DNA of 51,321 nt from Pseudomonas avellanae BPIC 631. Its GTDB lineage: Bacteria; Pseudomonadota; Gammaproteobacteria; Pseudomonadales; Pseudomonadaceae. The notes beneath the pieces are model-generated. The model had not been told where the DNA came from, did no database searches, and saw only the letters and a list, made by a program, of their open reading frames with translations. The translations under genes were made by a program, and so were the position numbers. Where the stretch lies: NCBI RefSeq assembly GCF_000444135.1, contig NZ_ATDK01000047.1:1-51321 (forward strand), in the 5' to 3' direction. Numbering within the stretch: the first letter of the stretch is position 1; the number at the start of each line of letters is the position of its first letter. Below are positions 44,972 to 51,321 of this stretch, piece by piece.

Positions 44972-46789
44972 TCAATGAGCGATGGAAGATGTGTGTGCGG
45001 CGCGGTAGGCGCGCCAGCCTTTGAAATCGGTGATGTCCAGCGCCCCGTCGAGGCCGCCCGGTTCACAGATGAAACCCTTGACCCACGCCCCGTCGGCCAG
45101 TTGCAGGGAGCCGATGCCCAGCGGTGCAGGAATTGCGGCGACAAAGGCCCCGAACCGGCTCAGCGGCATTTCCCAGACCTCGACCTCGATGCGGGCGCCC
45201 TGATGGGGCACACGCACCAGCCCAGGTTTGGGTGGCGACGTCTTTGCCAGCGCATACAGCCGATAATCAGCGCTGGTGGTGGTGAGTTGCAGCAGGCGCG
45301 CGCTGCTTTCCAGCAACTGCCAGTTGAGCGGCTGGCCGTGCAAGTGTGCGCCCACCACCGCCACTTGCACGGTCGGGGCATTACAGGGCAGGGGGGCCAT
45401 CGCGACGGCCTCGCGCTGGTCGGCCTTGCCGAACAGCGGTTGCCAGGCAGCGGCGAACTCTGCGAGCCGCTGATCGGCACCCGCTGGCCCTATCAGCGTG
45501 ATGCCCGCCGGCAAGCCGTCAGCACGAGCGATTGCCGGGATGGCGATGGCGCACATGTTCATCAGGTTGACGAAGTTGGTGTAGTAGCCGAGCCGTGAAT
45601 TGAGCTCGATGGGGTTTTCCAGCACCGCATTGATGGTCGGCATGCACGGCGCGGTCGGCACCACGAGCACATCCACGTCAGCCAATAGGTTTTCGGCTGC
45701 CCGGGTCAGGTCCGCCAGGCGATAACGGGCGTTGAACGCGTCGACGGCATCGAAGGACGCAGCGCTCTGCAGAATCCCCCGCACCACCGGGTGAACATCG
45801 GCAGCGTTTTCGGTAAAAACCCTGCCGACGGCTGCCCGACGTTCGGCCACCCACGGGCCTTGATAGAGCAGCGCCGCCGCTTCGACGAACACGTCAAACT
45901 CGATCTCTTTGAGGGTCACCAGTGGATCGTTACGCAGCGCCGCCAGCGCCTTTGAATACGCCGCCTGCGCCTGAGTGTCTCCGAAGAACTCGCACTGGCG
46001 GGCAACCGCCACACGCTTGGCCCGGCGCTGCACCGGCAAGGCCTGCACGGCCACACTGCCCGGATCCAGCGGATCGTAGGCGGCGATGACCTGCGCCACC
46101 TGCCAGGCCTGCATCACGTCGGTGGCAAAGATCGACGGGCAGTCCAGCGTGCGGCAAGCGGGCACAACGCCGCGACTGCTGAACAAACCAAGGCTGGGCT
46201 TGAGCCCGACGATGCCATTGAACCCTGCGGGCACTCGCCCCGAGCCTGCCGTATCGGTGCCCAGTGCAAAACTCACGTAGCCGCGCGCTACCGCCACGGC
46301 GGACCCTGAACTGGAACCGCCGCTCACATAGGCCGGGTCGTGAGCGTTGCGTACCGCGCCGTAAGGCGAGCGAACGCCCACCAGGCCGGTGGCGAACTGA
46401 TCGAGATTGGTTTTGCCGATCAACAACGCGCCACTGTCGAGCAATAGCTGCACCACATGAGCGTTTTCTCTGGCGGTATAAGCGAAAGCCGGGCATGCAG
46501 CCGTGGTGAGCATTCCCGCTACGTCGAAATTGTCCTTGACCGCAAACGGCACACCGAACAGCGGCAGTTGCTCATACACCGAATCGCCCAGCTCTGCGGC
46601 GATACCTTCCAGCGCGGCCGCTCTTTCAAGCAGGTCCGCAGCAGGCACACGATAAATCCAGACTTCGGGTCGATCATCGGCATCAATGTGCGCCGTCAGG
46701 GAGTGCACAAGAGTCGCCAGGGTGGTTGTACCCGAGCGTAACGCCGACTGAAGTTCATTAATGTCGAGTGCGATCATGGTGGTGTTCAT
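44972..46789 (-). CDS. atzF: Allophanate hydrolase (AtzF type)
   Basis: 605 residues, the same length as AtzF of Pseudomonas sp. ADP. The amidase-signature domain (1 to about 450) carries the Ser-cisSer-Lys triad: Lys85 (FAVKDNFD), Ser159 (SGGSSSGS) and Ser183 (TAGSGRVP), which equal the AtzF triad shifted by six. The C-terminal domain (about 460-605) is the allophanate hydrolase C-terminal domain. It converts allophanate to two CO2 and two NH3 equivalents. First gene of the operon; ATG 46789 lies only 3 bases after the TGTATACA palindrome, with no clear ribosome site (ATG 46777 is an alternative start). Confidence 0.93.
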   Translation of the reverse strand: MNTTMIALDINELQSALRSGTTTLATLVHSLTAHIDADDRPEVWIYRVPAADLLERAAALEGIAAELGDSVYEQLPLFGVPFAVKDNFDVAGMLTTAACPAFAYTARENAHVVQLLLDSGALLIGKTNLDQFATGLVGVRSPYGAVRNAHDPAYVSGGSSSGSAVAVARGYVSFALGTDTAGSGRVPAGFNGIVGLKPSLGLFSSRGVVPACRTLDCPSIFATDVMQAWQVAQVIAAYDPLDPGSVAVQALPVQRRAKRVAVARQCEFFGDTQAQAAYSKALAALRNDPLVTLKEIEFDVFVEAAALLYQGPWVAERRAAVGRVFTENAADVHPVVRGILQSAASFDAVDAFNARYRLADLTRAAENLLADVDVLVVPTAPCMPTINAVLENPIELNSRLGYYTNFVNLMNMCAIAIPAIARADGLPAGITLIGPAGADQRLAEFAAAWQPLFGKADQREAVAMAPLPCNAPTVQVAVVGAHLHGQPLNWQLLESSARLLQLTTTSADYRLYALAKTSPPKPGLVRVPHQGARIEVEVWEMPLSRFGAFVAAIPAPLGIGSLQLADGAWVKGFICEPGGLDGALDITDFKGWRAYRAAHTSSIAH

Positions 46790-46792
46790 TCA

Positions 46793-46800
46793 TGTATACA
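46793..46800. promoter_or_regulatory. TGTATACA palindrome, probable GntR(FCD) operator
   Basis: Perfect 8-bp palindrome TGTATACA immediately before the atzF start, inside a wider TTCAT-N9-ATGAA repeat (46785-46803 region). Such TGTATACA cores are common targets of FCD-subfamily GntR regulators, and the operon ends with one. Confidence 0.6.
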
Positions 46801-46817
46801 AGATGAACAGGCACCTA

Positions 46818-46833
46818 TGCACTTAATGGGCCA
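46818..46833 (-). promoter_or_regulatory. Sigma-54 (-24/-12) promoter for the biuret-type operon
   Basis: On the minus strand: TGGCCCATTAAGTGCA. The GG and GC elements have the exact 12-base spacing of the RpoN consensus TGGCACG-N4-TTGCW, with TGGC and TGCA conserved. The predicted start falls about 10-20 bases before the operator palindrome. RpoN control would tie the operon to nitrogen limitation. Confidence 0.6.
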
Positions 46834-46964
46834 AGGTTGGCAAAGCGTTGAATCGAGAGGGGTGTGAGGCGTTCGGGCAAGAGTGAACGGTACTTTCATG
46901 CATCAGGGTTGTGCCCGAAAACATCCCGTTGCCCGACGATGGGTCACACGTTTGGCGGGTGTTG

Positions 46965-46992
46965 TGGCGCGATCAGGATGTTGATCGCGCCA
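46965..46992. terminator. Perfect 11-bp hairpin after the VOC gene
   Basis: TGGCGCGATCA / TGATCGCGCCA with loop GGATGT, 10 bp beyond the VOC gene stop. No T tract follows, so terminator activity is uncertain. Confidence 0.5.
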
Positions 46993-47001
46993 GATGTTAT
47001 C

Positions 47002-47397
47002 TCAGCTCTCGCAAAACCTGATCCGGTTGCCGAACGGGTCGCAGACTTCCAATACTTTCCCCCAGCCCTGCTGCACGATGTCCGGGCGCGCATACCCATA
47101 CTGCTTGCCAATCAGCTCATCGCGTAATTGCTCGATGTTGCGGGTCGGTATGAACACGGTCGCTCCAGGGCATGCATCGCCGTGGTGTTCGGAAAGGTGC
47201 AGGTGCAGTCCGTTGCGGCTGATGCCCAGATACAGCGGCAGATCGGCTTCGAACCGATGTTCGAATTCGACACTGAAACCAAGAAAGTCGAGGTAGAACT
47301 CGCGCGCCTTGTGCTCGTCGAACATGCGCAGTATCGGGATGGCACTGTCGAAGGTGACACTTTCTACGGTGGCAGTGGCTTGCTCGGTGGTGGACAT
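47002..47397 (-). CDS. VOC/glyoxalase-superfamily (bleomycin resistance-like) protein
   Basis: 131 residues with two beta-alpha-beta-beta-beta units: AIPILRMFDEHKAREFYLDFLGF and LHLHLSEHHGD in the first, then VLEVCDPFGNRIRF in the second. A His pair and Glu are the likely metal or ligand contacts. AAAGGAATAGCG precedes ATG 47397. The bleomycin-binding proteins of this shape are one of several possible roles. Confidence 0.82.
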   Translation of the reverse strand: MSTTEQATATVESVTFDSAIPILRMFDEHKAREFYLDFLGFSVEFEHRFEADLPLYLGISRNGLHLHLSEHHGDACPGATVFIPTRNIEQLRDELIGKQYGYARPDIVQQGWGKVLEVCDPFGNRIRFCES

Positions 47398-47438
47398 CGC
47401 TATTCCTTTAGTTGAGATACGAGCCGCTAAGGCGCTGG

Positions 47439-48860
47439 TTACAGCTCTTTCTTCAGGTGTTTCTCGATCTGTTCAAGCGACTTGCCCTTGGTCTCGGGAA
47501 GGCACAGGAACACGAAGATCAGCGAGCCAACGTTGATGGCCGCAAAGATGAAGAACGTCGGGTTGCCGATGGTATCCACTGCAATGGGGAAGGTAAACGC
47601 CACCGAGGCGTTGAACAGCCATTGCATCGACACCGCTGTGCCGGTCAGCAAACCCCGCACCTGCATGGGGAACAACTCCGACATCAACAGCCAGTACACC
47701 GGCGAAATGCACATTTGCATGAACAGCAAAAACACTAGAATGCAGGCGAGGGCCGTGTAGCTTTGGGTCAGGTTCTGCGGCATGAATTGCAGTACACAGC
47801 CAAGTGCTGCCTGCATCAGGATGACCATCACCAGGCCGGTCATCAGCAAGTGGCGACGACCATAACGACCGATTGCCCAGATGCCCAGCAGGGTCGCGAT
47901 GACCGACACCACGCCGTTGCCGATGGTGGCCGTCAGTGCAGCGTTGGTGCCCATCCCGGTATTCTTGAGAATGATCGGTGTGTAATACATGAAGGCATTT
48001 ACACCGGTGAGCTGGGCGGTAAAGCCCAGGCCGATGCCGATCAGCAGCAGCTTGATGACCCAGCGCTGACGCAGCAACTCCTTTGCCTTGGGACGATTGC
48101 GCGCCTGCTCATCCTGAGCTTTCATTTCGTCCACTTCACGCTGCGCATCGTCCTTGTTGCTGCGCAATTGCTCCAGCACATCCTGAGCTTCGTCAAAACG
48201 GCCTTTGGACGCCAGCCAGCGTGGCGAAGGTGGTACGAAGAAGGTGCCGATCAGCAGCAAAACCCCCGGCACCATCGCGATCGCCAGCATATAGCGCCAG
48301 ATACCCGGTGTGTGCAGCAGCGCGGCCATGACCGCGCTGAGCACATAGGCGAGCAACTGGCCGCTGACGATCATCAGTTCGTTGCGGCTGACCAGCCGCG
48401 CACGACGCGAGGGGCCGGCGATTTCGGCAATGAACACCGGCACCGTCGCCGAGCCGCCACCCACCGCGATACCCAGCACGAAGCGCGCAGCGACCATGAA
48501 CGGGATAGACGGCGCAATAGCCGTACCCAGCGCACCCGCGATGAACAGCACCGACAGGAGGCGCAGGGTCAGGCGACGTCCGAAACGGTCGGAAATATAA
48601 CCACTGGCCAGTGAGCCGAACGCTGCGCCGACGATCAGCGAGGCGGTGATCATCCCTTCGTTGTAGGCATTCAAACCCAGCCCGCCCTGGTCGGCAGGCA
48701 GGGTCATGAAGGGCAGTGCACCGGCGATAATGCCGGTGTCATAACCAAATGCGAGCGCGCCCATGGTTGCCACAAGTACGGAGATGAAAATCAGTCGGTT
48801 CGGCGAGGCGTTTTGCCGACCTTGCGTGTCAGCCGCTGCTGCAGTGCTACTTGAAGACAT
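47439..48860 (-). CDS. Sugar-porter MFS transporter
   Basis: 473 residues, 12 membrane helices, with sugar-porter signatures: GYDTGIIAGALPF, DRFGRRLTLRL, VPVFIAEIAGPSRRARLV, WLASKGRFDEA (central loop), IGRYGRRHLL and LPETKGKSLEQIE. A sugar or polyol:proton symporter of the XylE/IolT kind; exact substrate unknown. AAGGACTACAGATTC precedes ATG 48860. Confidence 0.9.
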   Translation of the reverse strand: MSSSSTAAAADTQGRQNASPNRLIFISVLVATMGALAFGYDTGIIAGALPFMTLPADQGGLGLNAYNEGMITASLIVGAAFGSLASGYISDRFGRRLTLRLLSVLFIAGALGTAIAPSIPFMVAARFVLGIAVGGGSATVPVFIAEIAGPSRRARLVSRNELMIVSGQLLAYVLSAVMAALLHTPGIWRYMLAIAMVPGVLLLIGTFFVPPSPRWLASKGRFDEAQDVLEQLRSNKDDAQREVDEMKAQDEQARNRPKAKELLRQRWVIKLLLIGIGLGFTAQLTGVNAFMYYTPIILKNTGMGTNAALTATIGNGVVSVIATLLGIWAIGRYGRRHLLMTGLVMVILMQAALGCVLQFMPQNLTQSYTALACILVFLLFMQMCISPVYWLLMSELFPMQVRGLLTGTAVSMQWLFNASVAFTFPIAVDTIGNPTFFIFAAINVGSLIFVFLCLPETKGKSLEQIEKHLKKEL

Positions 48861-49021
48861 GAATCTGTAGTCCTTCGCTTGAAACCAGCGTCGCGCCAGT
48901 ACATGGATGTGAGGCTTAGGGCGATGTCGGCCGCGCTAGTTCCCTATGACTCTGTTAAAACTGTACGGGTCATCTGGGTTATTGACAGTGACTGCTTTTA
49001 ATACCTGAAGGAGGGCGCGCC

Positions 49022-49438
49022 ATGAACCTGACCGATCACTATCGGGCTTACATCGCCTGTCTGAATGACCGTAGTTGGCACCAGTTGGGCAACTTCGTCG
49101 ACGATAATGTGCATTACAACGGTGAGCTGATCAGCCTGTCCGGCTATAAAACGATGCTGGAAAACGACGTCAGGATCATCCCCGACCTGCGTTTCAACAT
49201 CGATTTGCTGGTCGTTGAAGCACCACAGGTCGCTGCCCGGCTGGTCTTCAACTGCTCGCCACACGGTCGATTTCTGGGGCAGGACACACAAGGACGGCGC
49301 ATCAGCTTTTCCGAAAATGTGTTCTACACATTCAGCGATGGCAAGATAATCGGCGTTTGGTCGGTAATCGATAAAGCGGCGGTGGAGCGTCAGCTTCGCG
49401 GTGAGTCGGCAACGGTCTGCGCCGACAGAAGCGTCTGA
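49022..49438 (+). CDS. SnoaL-like / NTF2-fold protein
   Basis: 138 residues, alpha-plus-beta cone fold of the ester cyclase (SnoaL) type: HYRAYIACLNDRSWHQLGNFVDDNVHYNGE, then GRRISFSENVFYTFSDGKIIGVWSVIDK. A strong ribosome site (AAGGAGG) precedes ATG 49022. Reaction unknown. A GST gene follows 89 bp downstream. Confidence 0.8.
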   Translation: MNLTDHYRAYIACLNDRSWHQLGNFVDDNVHYNGELISLSGYKTMLENDVRIIPDLRFNIDLLVVEAPQVAARLVFNCSPHGRFLGQDTQGRRISFSENVFYTFSDGKIIGVWSVIDKAAVERQLRGESATVCADRSV

Positions 49439-49527
49439 GGTCGCCAGAGGACATTCGATTCACGGCACTCTACGGCGGCGCAGCAGTCTTTTTCTAGACA
49501 TCCCTCTCTCATCCAGCGGAGACCCAC

Positions 49528-50154
49528 ATGATTATTGTCCACCACCTGAACAACTCACGTTCGCAGCGCATTCTGTGGTTACTTGAAGAACTTGGCCTGC
49601 CGTACGAGATAAAACGCTACCAGCGTGACCCGCAAACCAACCTTGCGCCGCCTGAACTCAAGGCCATTCATCCGTTGGGCAAATCCCCGGTGATCGAAGA
49701 CGGTCCCCACGTGGTTATCGAGTCTGGCGCCATCGTCGATTACCTGATCCGCCGTCATGGCGACGGCCGCCTGCAACCGGATCCTGCCAGCGCCACCTAC
49801 GATGAGTACGTGCAATGGCTGCACTTCGCCGAAGGTTCGGCCATTCTGCCGCTGATGCTTAACCTGTACGTCGGTCGCCTGGGTGACGCTGGCGCACCGT
49901 TGCATCCACGTATTCACTCGGAACTGGCCAACTACCTGGGCTATCTGAACCAAGCCCTGGGGCTGACGCCCTATCTGCTGGGCGACGAATTGAGTGGCGC
50001 GGATATTCAGATGAGCTTCATTGGTGAATTCGCCAAAATGCAGGGAATGCTGCCGCCCTATCCGAACCTTGCGGCCTGGGTACAACGATGCCAGGAAAGA
50101 CCTGCGTATCGCCAAGCGCTGGAGCAGGGCGGTAAGTATTCGTTTGCGAAGTAA
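49528..50154 (+). CDS. Glutathione S-transferase
   Basis: 208 residues. The N-terminal thioredoxin-like domain has NNSRSQRILWLLEELGLPYEIKRYQRD, the cis-Pro region GKSPVIEDG and VIESGAIVDYLI; the C-terminal domain is helical. The early Ser residues (NNSRSQR) are the probable catalytic hydroxyl. GGAGACCC precedes ATG 49528. It likely conjugates or reduces small electrophiles with glutathione. Confidence 0.9.
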   Translation: MIIVHHLNNSRSQRILWLLEELGLPYEIKRYQRDPQTNLAPPELKAIHPLGKSPVIEDGPHVVIESGAIVDYLIRRHGDGRLQPDPASATYDEYVQWLHFAEGSAILPLMLNLYVGRLGDAGAPLHPRIHSELANYLGYLNQALGLTPYLLGDELSGADIQMSFIGEFAKMQGMLPPYPNLAAWVQRCQERPAYRQALEQGGKYSFAK

Positions 50155-50324
50155 AGCCCGTCGAAGCCTCCATTTCTGAAGCTATACGTTCAGGCTGGCA
50201 AACAAGAAATGTGTGCCAGTTCAGCTATGGGAGTGATAACTTTGCTCCCATTGCCAGCTTCTGCATATCGACATTGCCAACGTGCGAGCACGTTAAGCGT
50301 TTCAATCGAGGAAACCTGCCAAAC

Positions 50325-50834
50325 ATGGAAGAACCGGACCTCACTCCGCTGATCCTGGACGTCATCCGCGAACATCTTGAATCAGCAACGCCGGCCGATT
50401 GGCATGCCTACGCCGATGGGTCGAACTACTCGGACAATCAACCAGGCCTGAAGTGGCTGCTTGATCAACCGTCGCTGGAAGTGGCAACTGCCCTCACTAT
50501 TTACTGGAACCTCGGTGCTGCCTGGTACGTAGCTTTCGAACATGTAGAGCAAGTAGACGATGCAGAAACTTTCGAGATGCTGCGACTCATCGAGACACGC
50601 GTTCAGAATGGGTTCTATCAGGGCCGCAGTATCTGGTTTGATCCAATGCAATCGGAGAGCGCCAGGCCTGACGACTACCCTGACCAGCCCGTAAACCGAC
50701 CGGTGCCCCCGGCAATGCTGCAGGTCGTCAACGGCACGGAATACTACGACCAGGAACTGGTCCAGTCAGAATACGACGACGGCTTGCCATTGCACGTTTC
50801 CCAGCGAATTCACGACCTGTTCGACTCGCTGTAA
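50325..50834 (+). CDS. DUF4274-containing protein
   Basis: 169 residues from ATG 50325, chosen over a start 38 codons upstream because GAGGAAAC is 16-9 bases before it. The stretch WHAYADGSNYSDNQPGLKWLLDQPSLEVATALTIYWNLGAAWY is DUF4274-like. Acidic overall. Function unknown; DUF4274 members are sometimes found in immunity or polymorphic-toxin contexts, but no toxin gene lies in the window. Confidence 0.7.
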   Translation: MEEPDLTPLILDVIREHLESATPADWHAYADGSNYSDNQPGLKWLLDQPSLEVATALTIYWNLGAAWYVAFEHVEQVDDAETFEMLRLIETRVQNGFYQGRSIWFDPMQSESARPDDYPDQPVNRPVPPAMLQVVNGTEYYDQELVQSEYDDGLPLHVSQRIHDLFDSL

Positions 50835-50901
50835 TTACATCGGATTGCAATGAACAGCTCAGATCGGCCTGAAGACTCCGATAGCCTTAACCTTATAGAG
50901 A

Positions 50902-51063
50902 TCAGCCCTCGCTAGAAGTCGTTTGATCCTGATCGGACTCTGCCGCCAGCTTCAACCGATCAGCCTTGCTCACGTAGCTGGACTTGTTTGCCGGTGCCAG
51001 TTTGGCGCTGGCTTTCTTGGCATGAGCCTTTAACAGTTGTTGTATTTTCTTGCGACGGTTCAT
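50902..51063 (-). CDS. DUF2986 small basic protein
   Basis: 53 residues from ATG 51063, beginning with MNRRKKIQQLLKAHAKKASA and continuing NKSSYVSKADRLKL: the compact basic pattern of DUF2986, small proteins conserved in gammaproteobacteria. Function unknown; the basic helix suggests ribosome or RNA contact, which is a guess. An in-frame extension to 51264 has no homologous features and is not adopted. Confidence 0.72.
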   Translation of the reverse strand: MNRRKKIQQLLKAHAKKASAKLAPANKSSYVSKADRLKLAAESDQDQTTSSEG

Positions 51064-51242
51064 GTGCTTCGACTCGGCTTGCAGGTGCGTGAATGATATC
51101 AGCTTAACTGTCGAACCCGGTTCTGGTGGTGTGCACTGGTTGTAGCCTTTGCTGTTGCATATGCATTCTGTCCAGACCTGCTCGTGTTTTCGCCAGCGCA
51201 GGACCACTGTGGATGAGGTCATTAGGGAGGGTCTGAAGTAAG

Positions 51243-51285
51243 CATCGATTTTTGATGCCTTCATGGCCTGAGGTTAAAAAACCTC
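51243..51285. repeat. Two adjacent small hairpins near the right edge
   Basis: GCATC / GATGC (around 51242-51257) and GAGGTT / AACCTC with an A4 loop (51270-51285). The second has good terminator shape without a long T run. Confidence 0.4.
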
Positions 51286-51321
51286 GCCCGATCAGATAAT
51301 CAGACGTTTTGCACTGTTAAC

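Noticed and set aside
36790..46789. Reading the operon as an s-triazine (cyanuric acid) pathway
   Set aside because: No AtzD-type ring-opening enzyme and no AtzE/AtzG genes are present.
46872..46919. TTCGGGCA / TGCCCGAA repeat upstream of the sigma-54 element, as an NtrC site
   Set aside because: The arms are 32 bases apart and do not resemble the NtrC GCACC-N5-GGTGC pattern well enough.
51064..51264. N-terminal extension of the DUF2986 protein
   Set aside because: The added residues have no family likeness and the compact DUF2986 pattern starts exactly at ATG 51063.
1..51321. tRNA genes, CRISPR arrays and an intact insertion sequence
   Set aside because: No cloverleaf-like sequence, no regularly spaced repeats and no complete transposase frame could be found by reading.

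Overview
The window looks like a chromosomal stretch of a plant-associated Pseudomonas, most likely the P. syringae group. This is inferred from high-GC Pseudomonas-type codon use, the gene order cheV / dsbB / cyoABCDE, REP elements of the TAGGAGCGGACTTGTCCGC type, and many proteins of Pseudomonas-specific families. No tRNA, rRNA, CRISPR array or intact insertion sequence was seen. There is one MITE-like repeat, and a 5'-truncated gene at the left edge.

Left part (1-16 kb). The window opens inside a chaperone-usher fimbrial cluster: a usher without its N-terminus, a chaperone and a tip adhesin-like protein. Next comes a minus-strand group (cysteine-cluster protein, GNAT, CheV-type chemotaxis protein with a FliA-like promoter). 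A 640-bp non-coding region with an AT-rich stem-loop separates it from dsbB. The cytochrome bo3 quinol oxidase operon cyoABCDE follows, closed by a strong terminator. After it lie a GT2 glycosyltransferase, a CatB-like O-acetyltransferase and a branched-chain aminotransferase.

Middle part (16-36.8 kb). This is a mosaic of short units: a conserved unknown protein; a chemoreceptor with a near-perfect FliA promoter; a periplasmic PheC-like cyclohexadienyl dehydratase; an ArsR regulator plus a zinc-less MDR oxidoreductase, each preceded by a copy of the same inverted-repeat operator; Cu/Zn superoxide dismutase; an MFS exporter; and a Tat-exported beta-carbonic anhydrase with a MITE sitting just upstream of its start. 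Then come a DUF2945 protein, a GNAT, REP elements, a DUF6508 protein, a DUF3829 lipoprotein, an exported M20 dipeptidase, an exported cupin, an exported SMP-30 lactonase-like protein, a PAS-PAS-GGDEF diguanylate cyclase, a gluconate-type permease and a GAF-HWE sensor kinase.

Right part (36.8-51.3 kb). The most interesting locus is a compact ten-gene minus-strand operon (46789 to 36790). It encodes an AtzF-type allophanate hydrolase, a BMP-family ABC importer (binding protein, two permeases, ATPase), a formamidase-like nitrilase-superfamily amidase, a protein very like biuret hydrolase BiuH, a second isochorismatase-like hydrolase (candidate triuret hydrolase), an AtzH/HpxZ-like protein and a GntR-family regulator. 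A sigma-54-type -24/-12 element and a TGTATACA palindrome lie directly upstream of the first gene. I read it as an importer and enzyme set that releases nitrogen from biuret, probably triuret, through allophanate. Downstream are a VOC protein, a sugar-porter MFS protein, a SnoaL-like protein, a glutathione S-transferase, a DUF4274 protein and a small DUF2986 protein.
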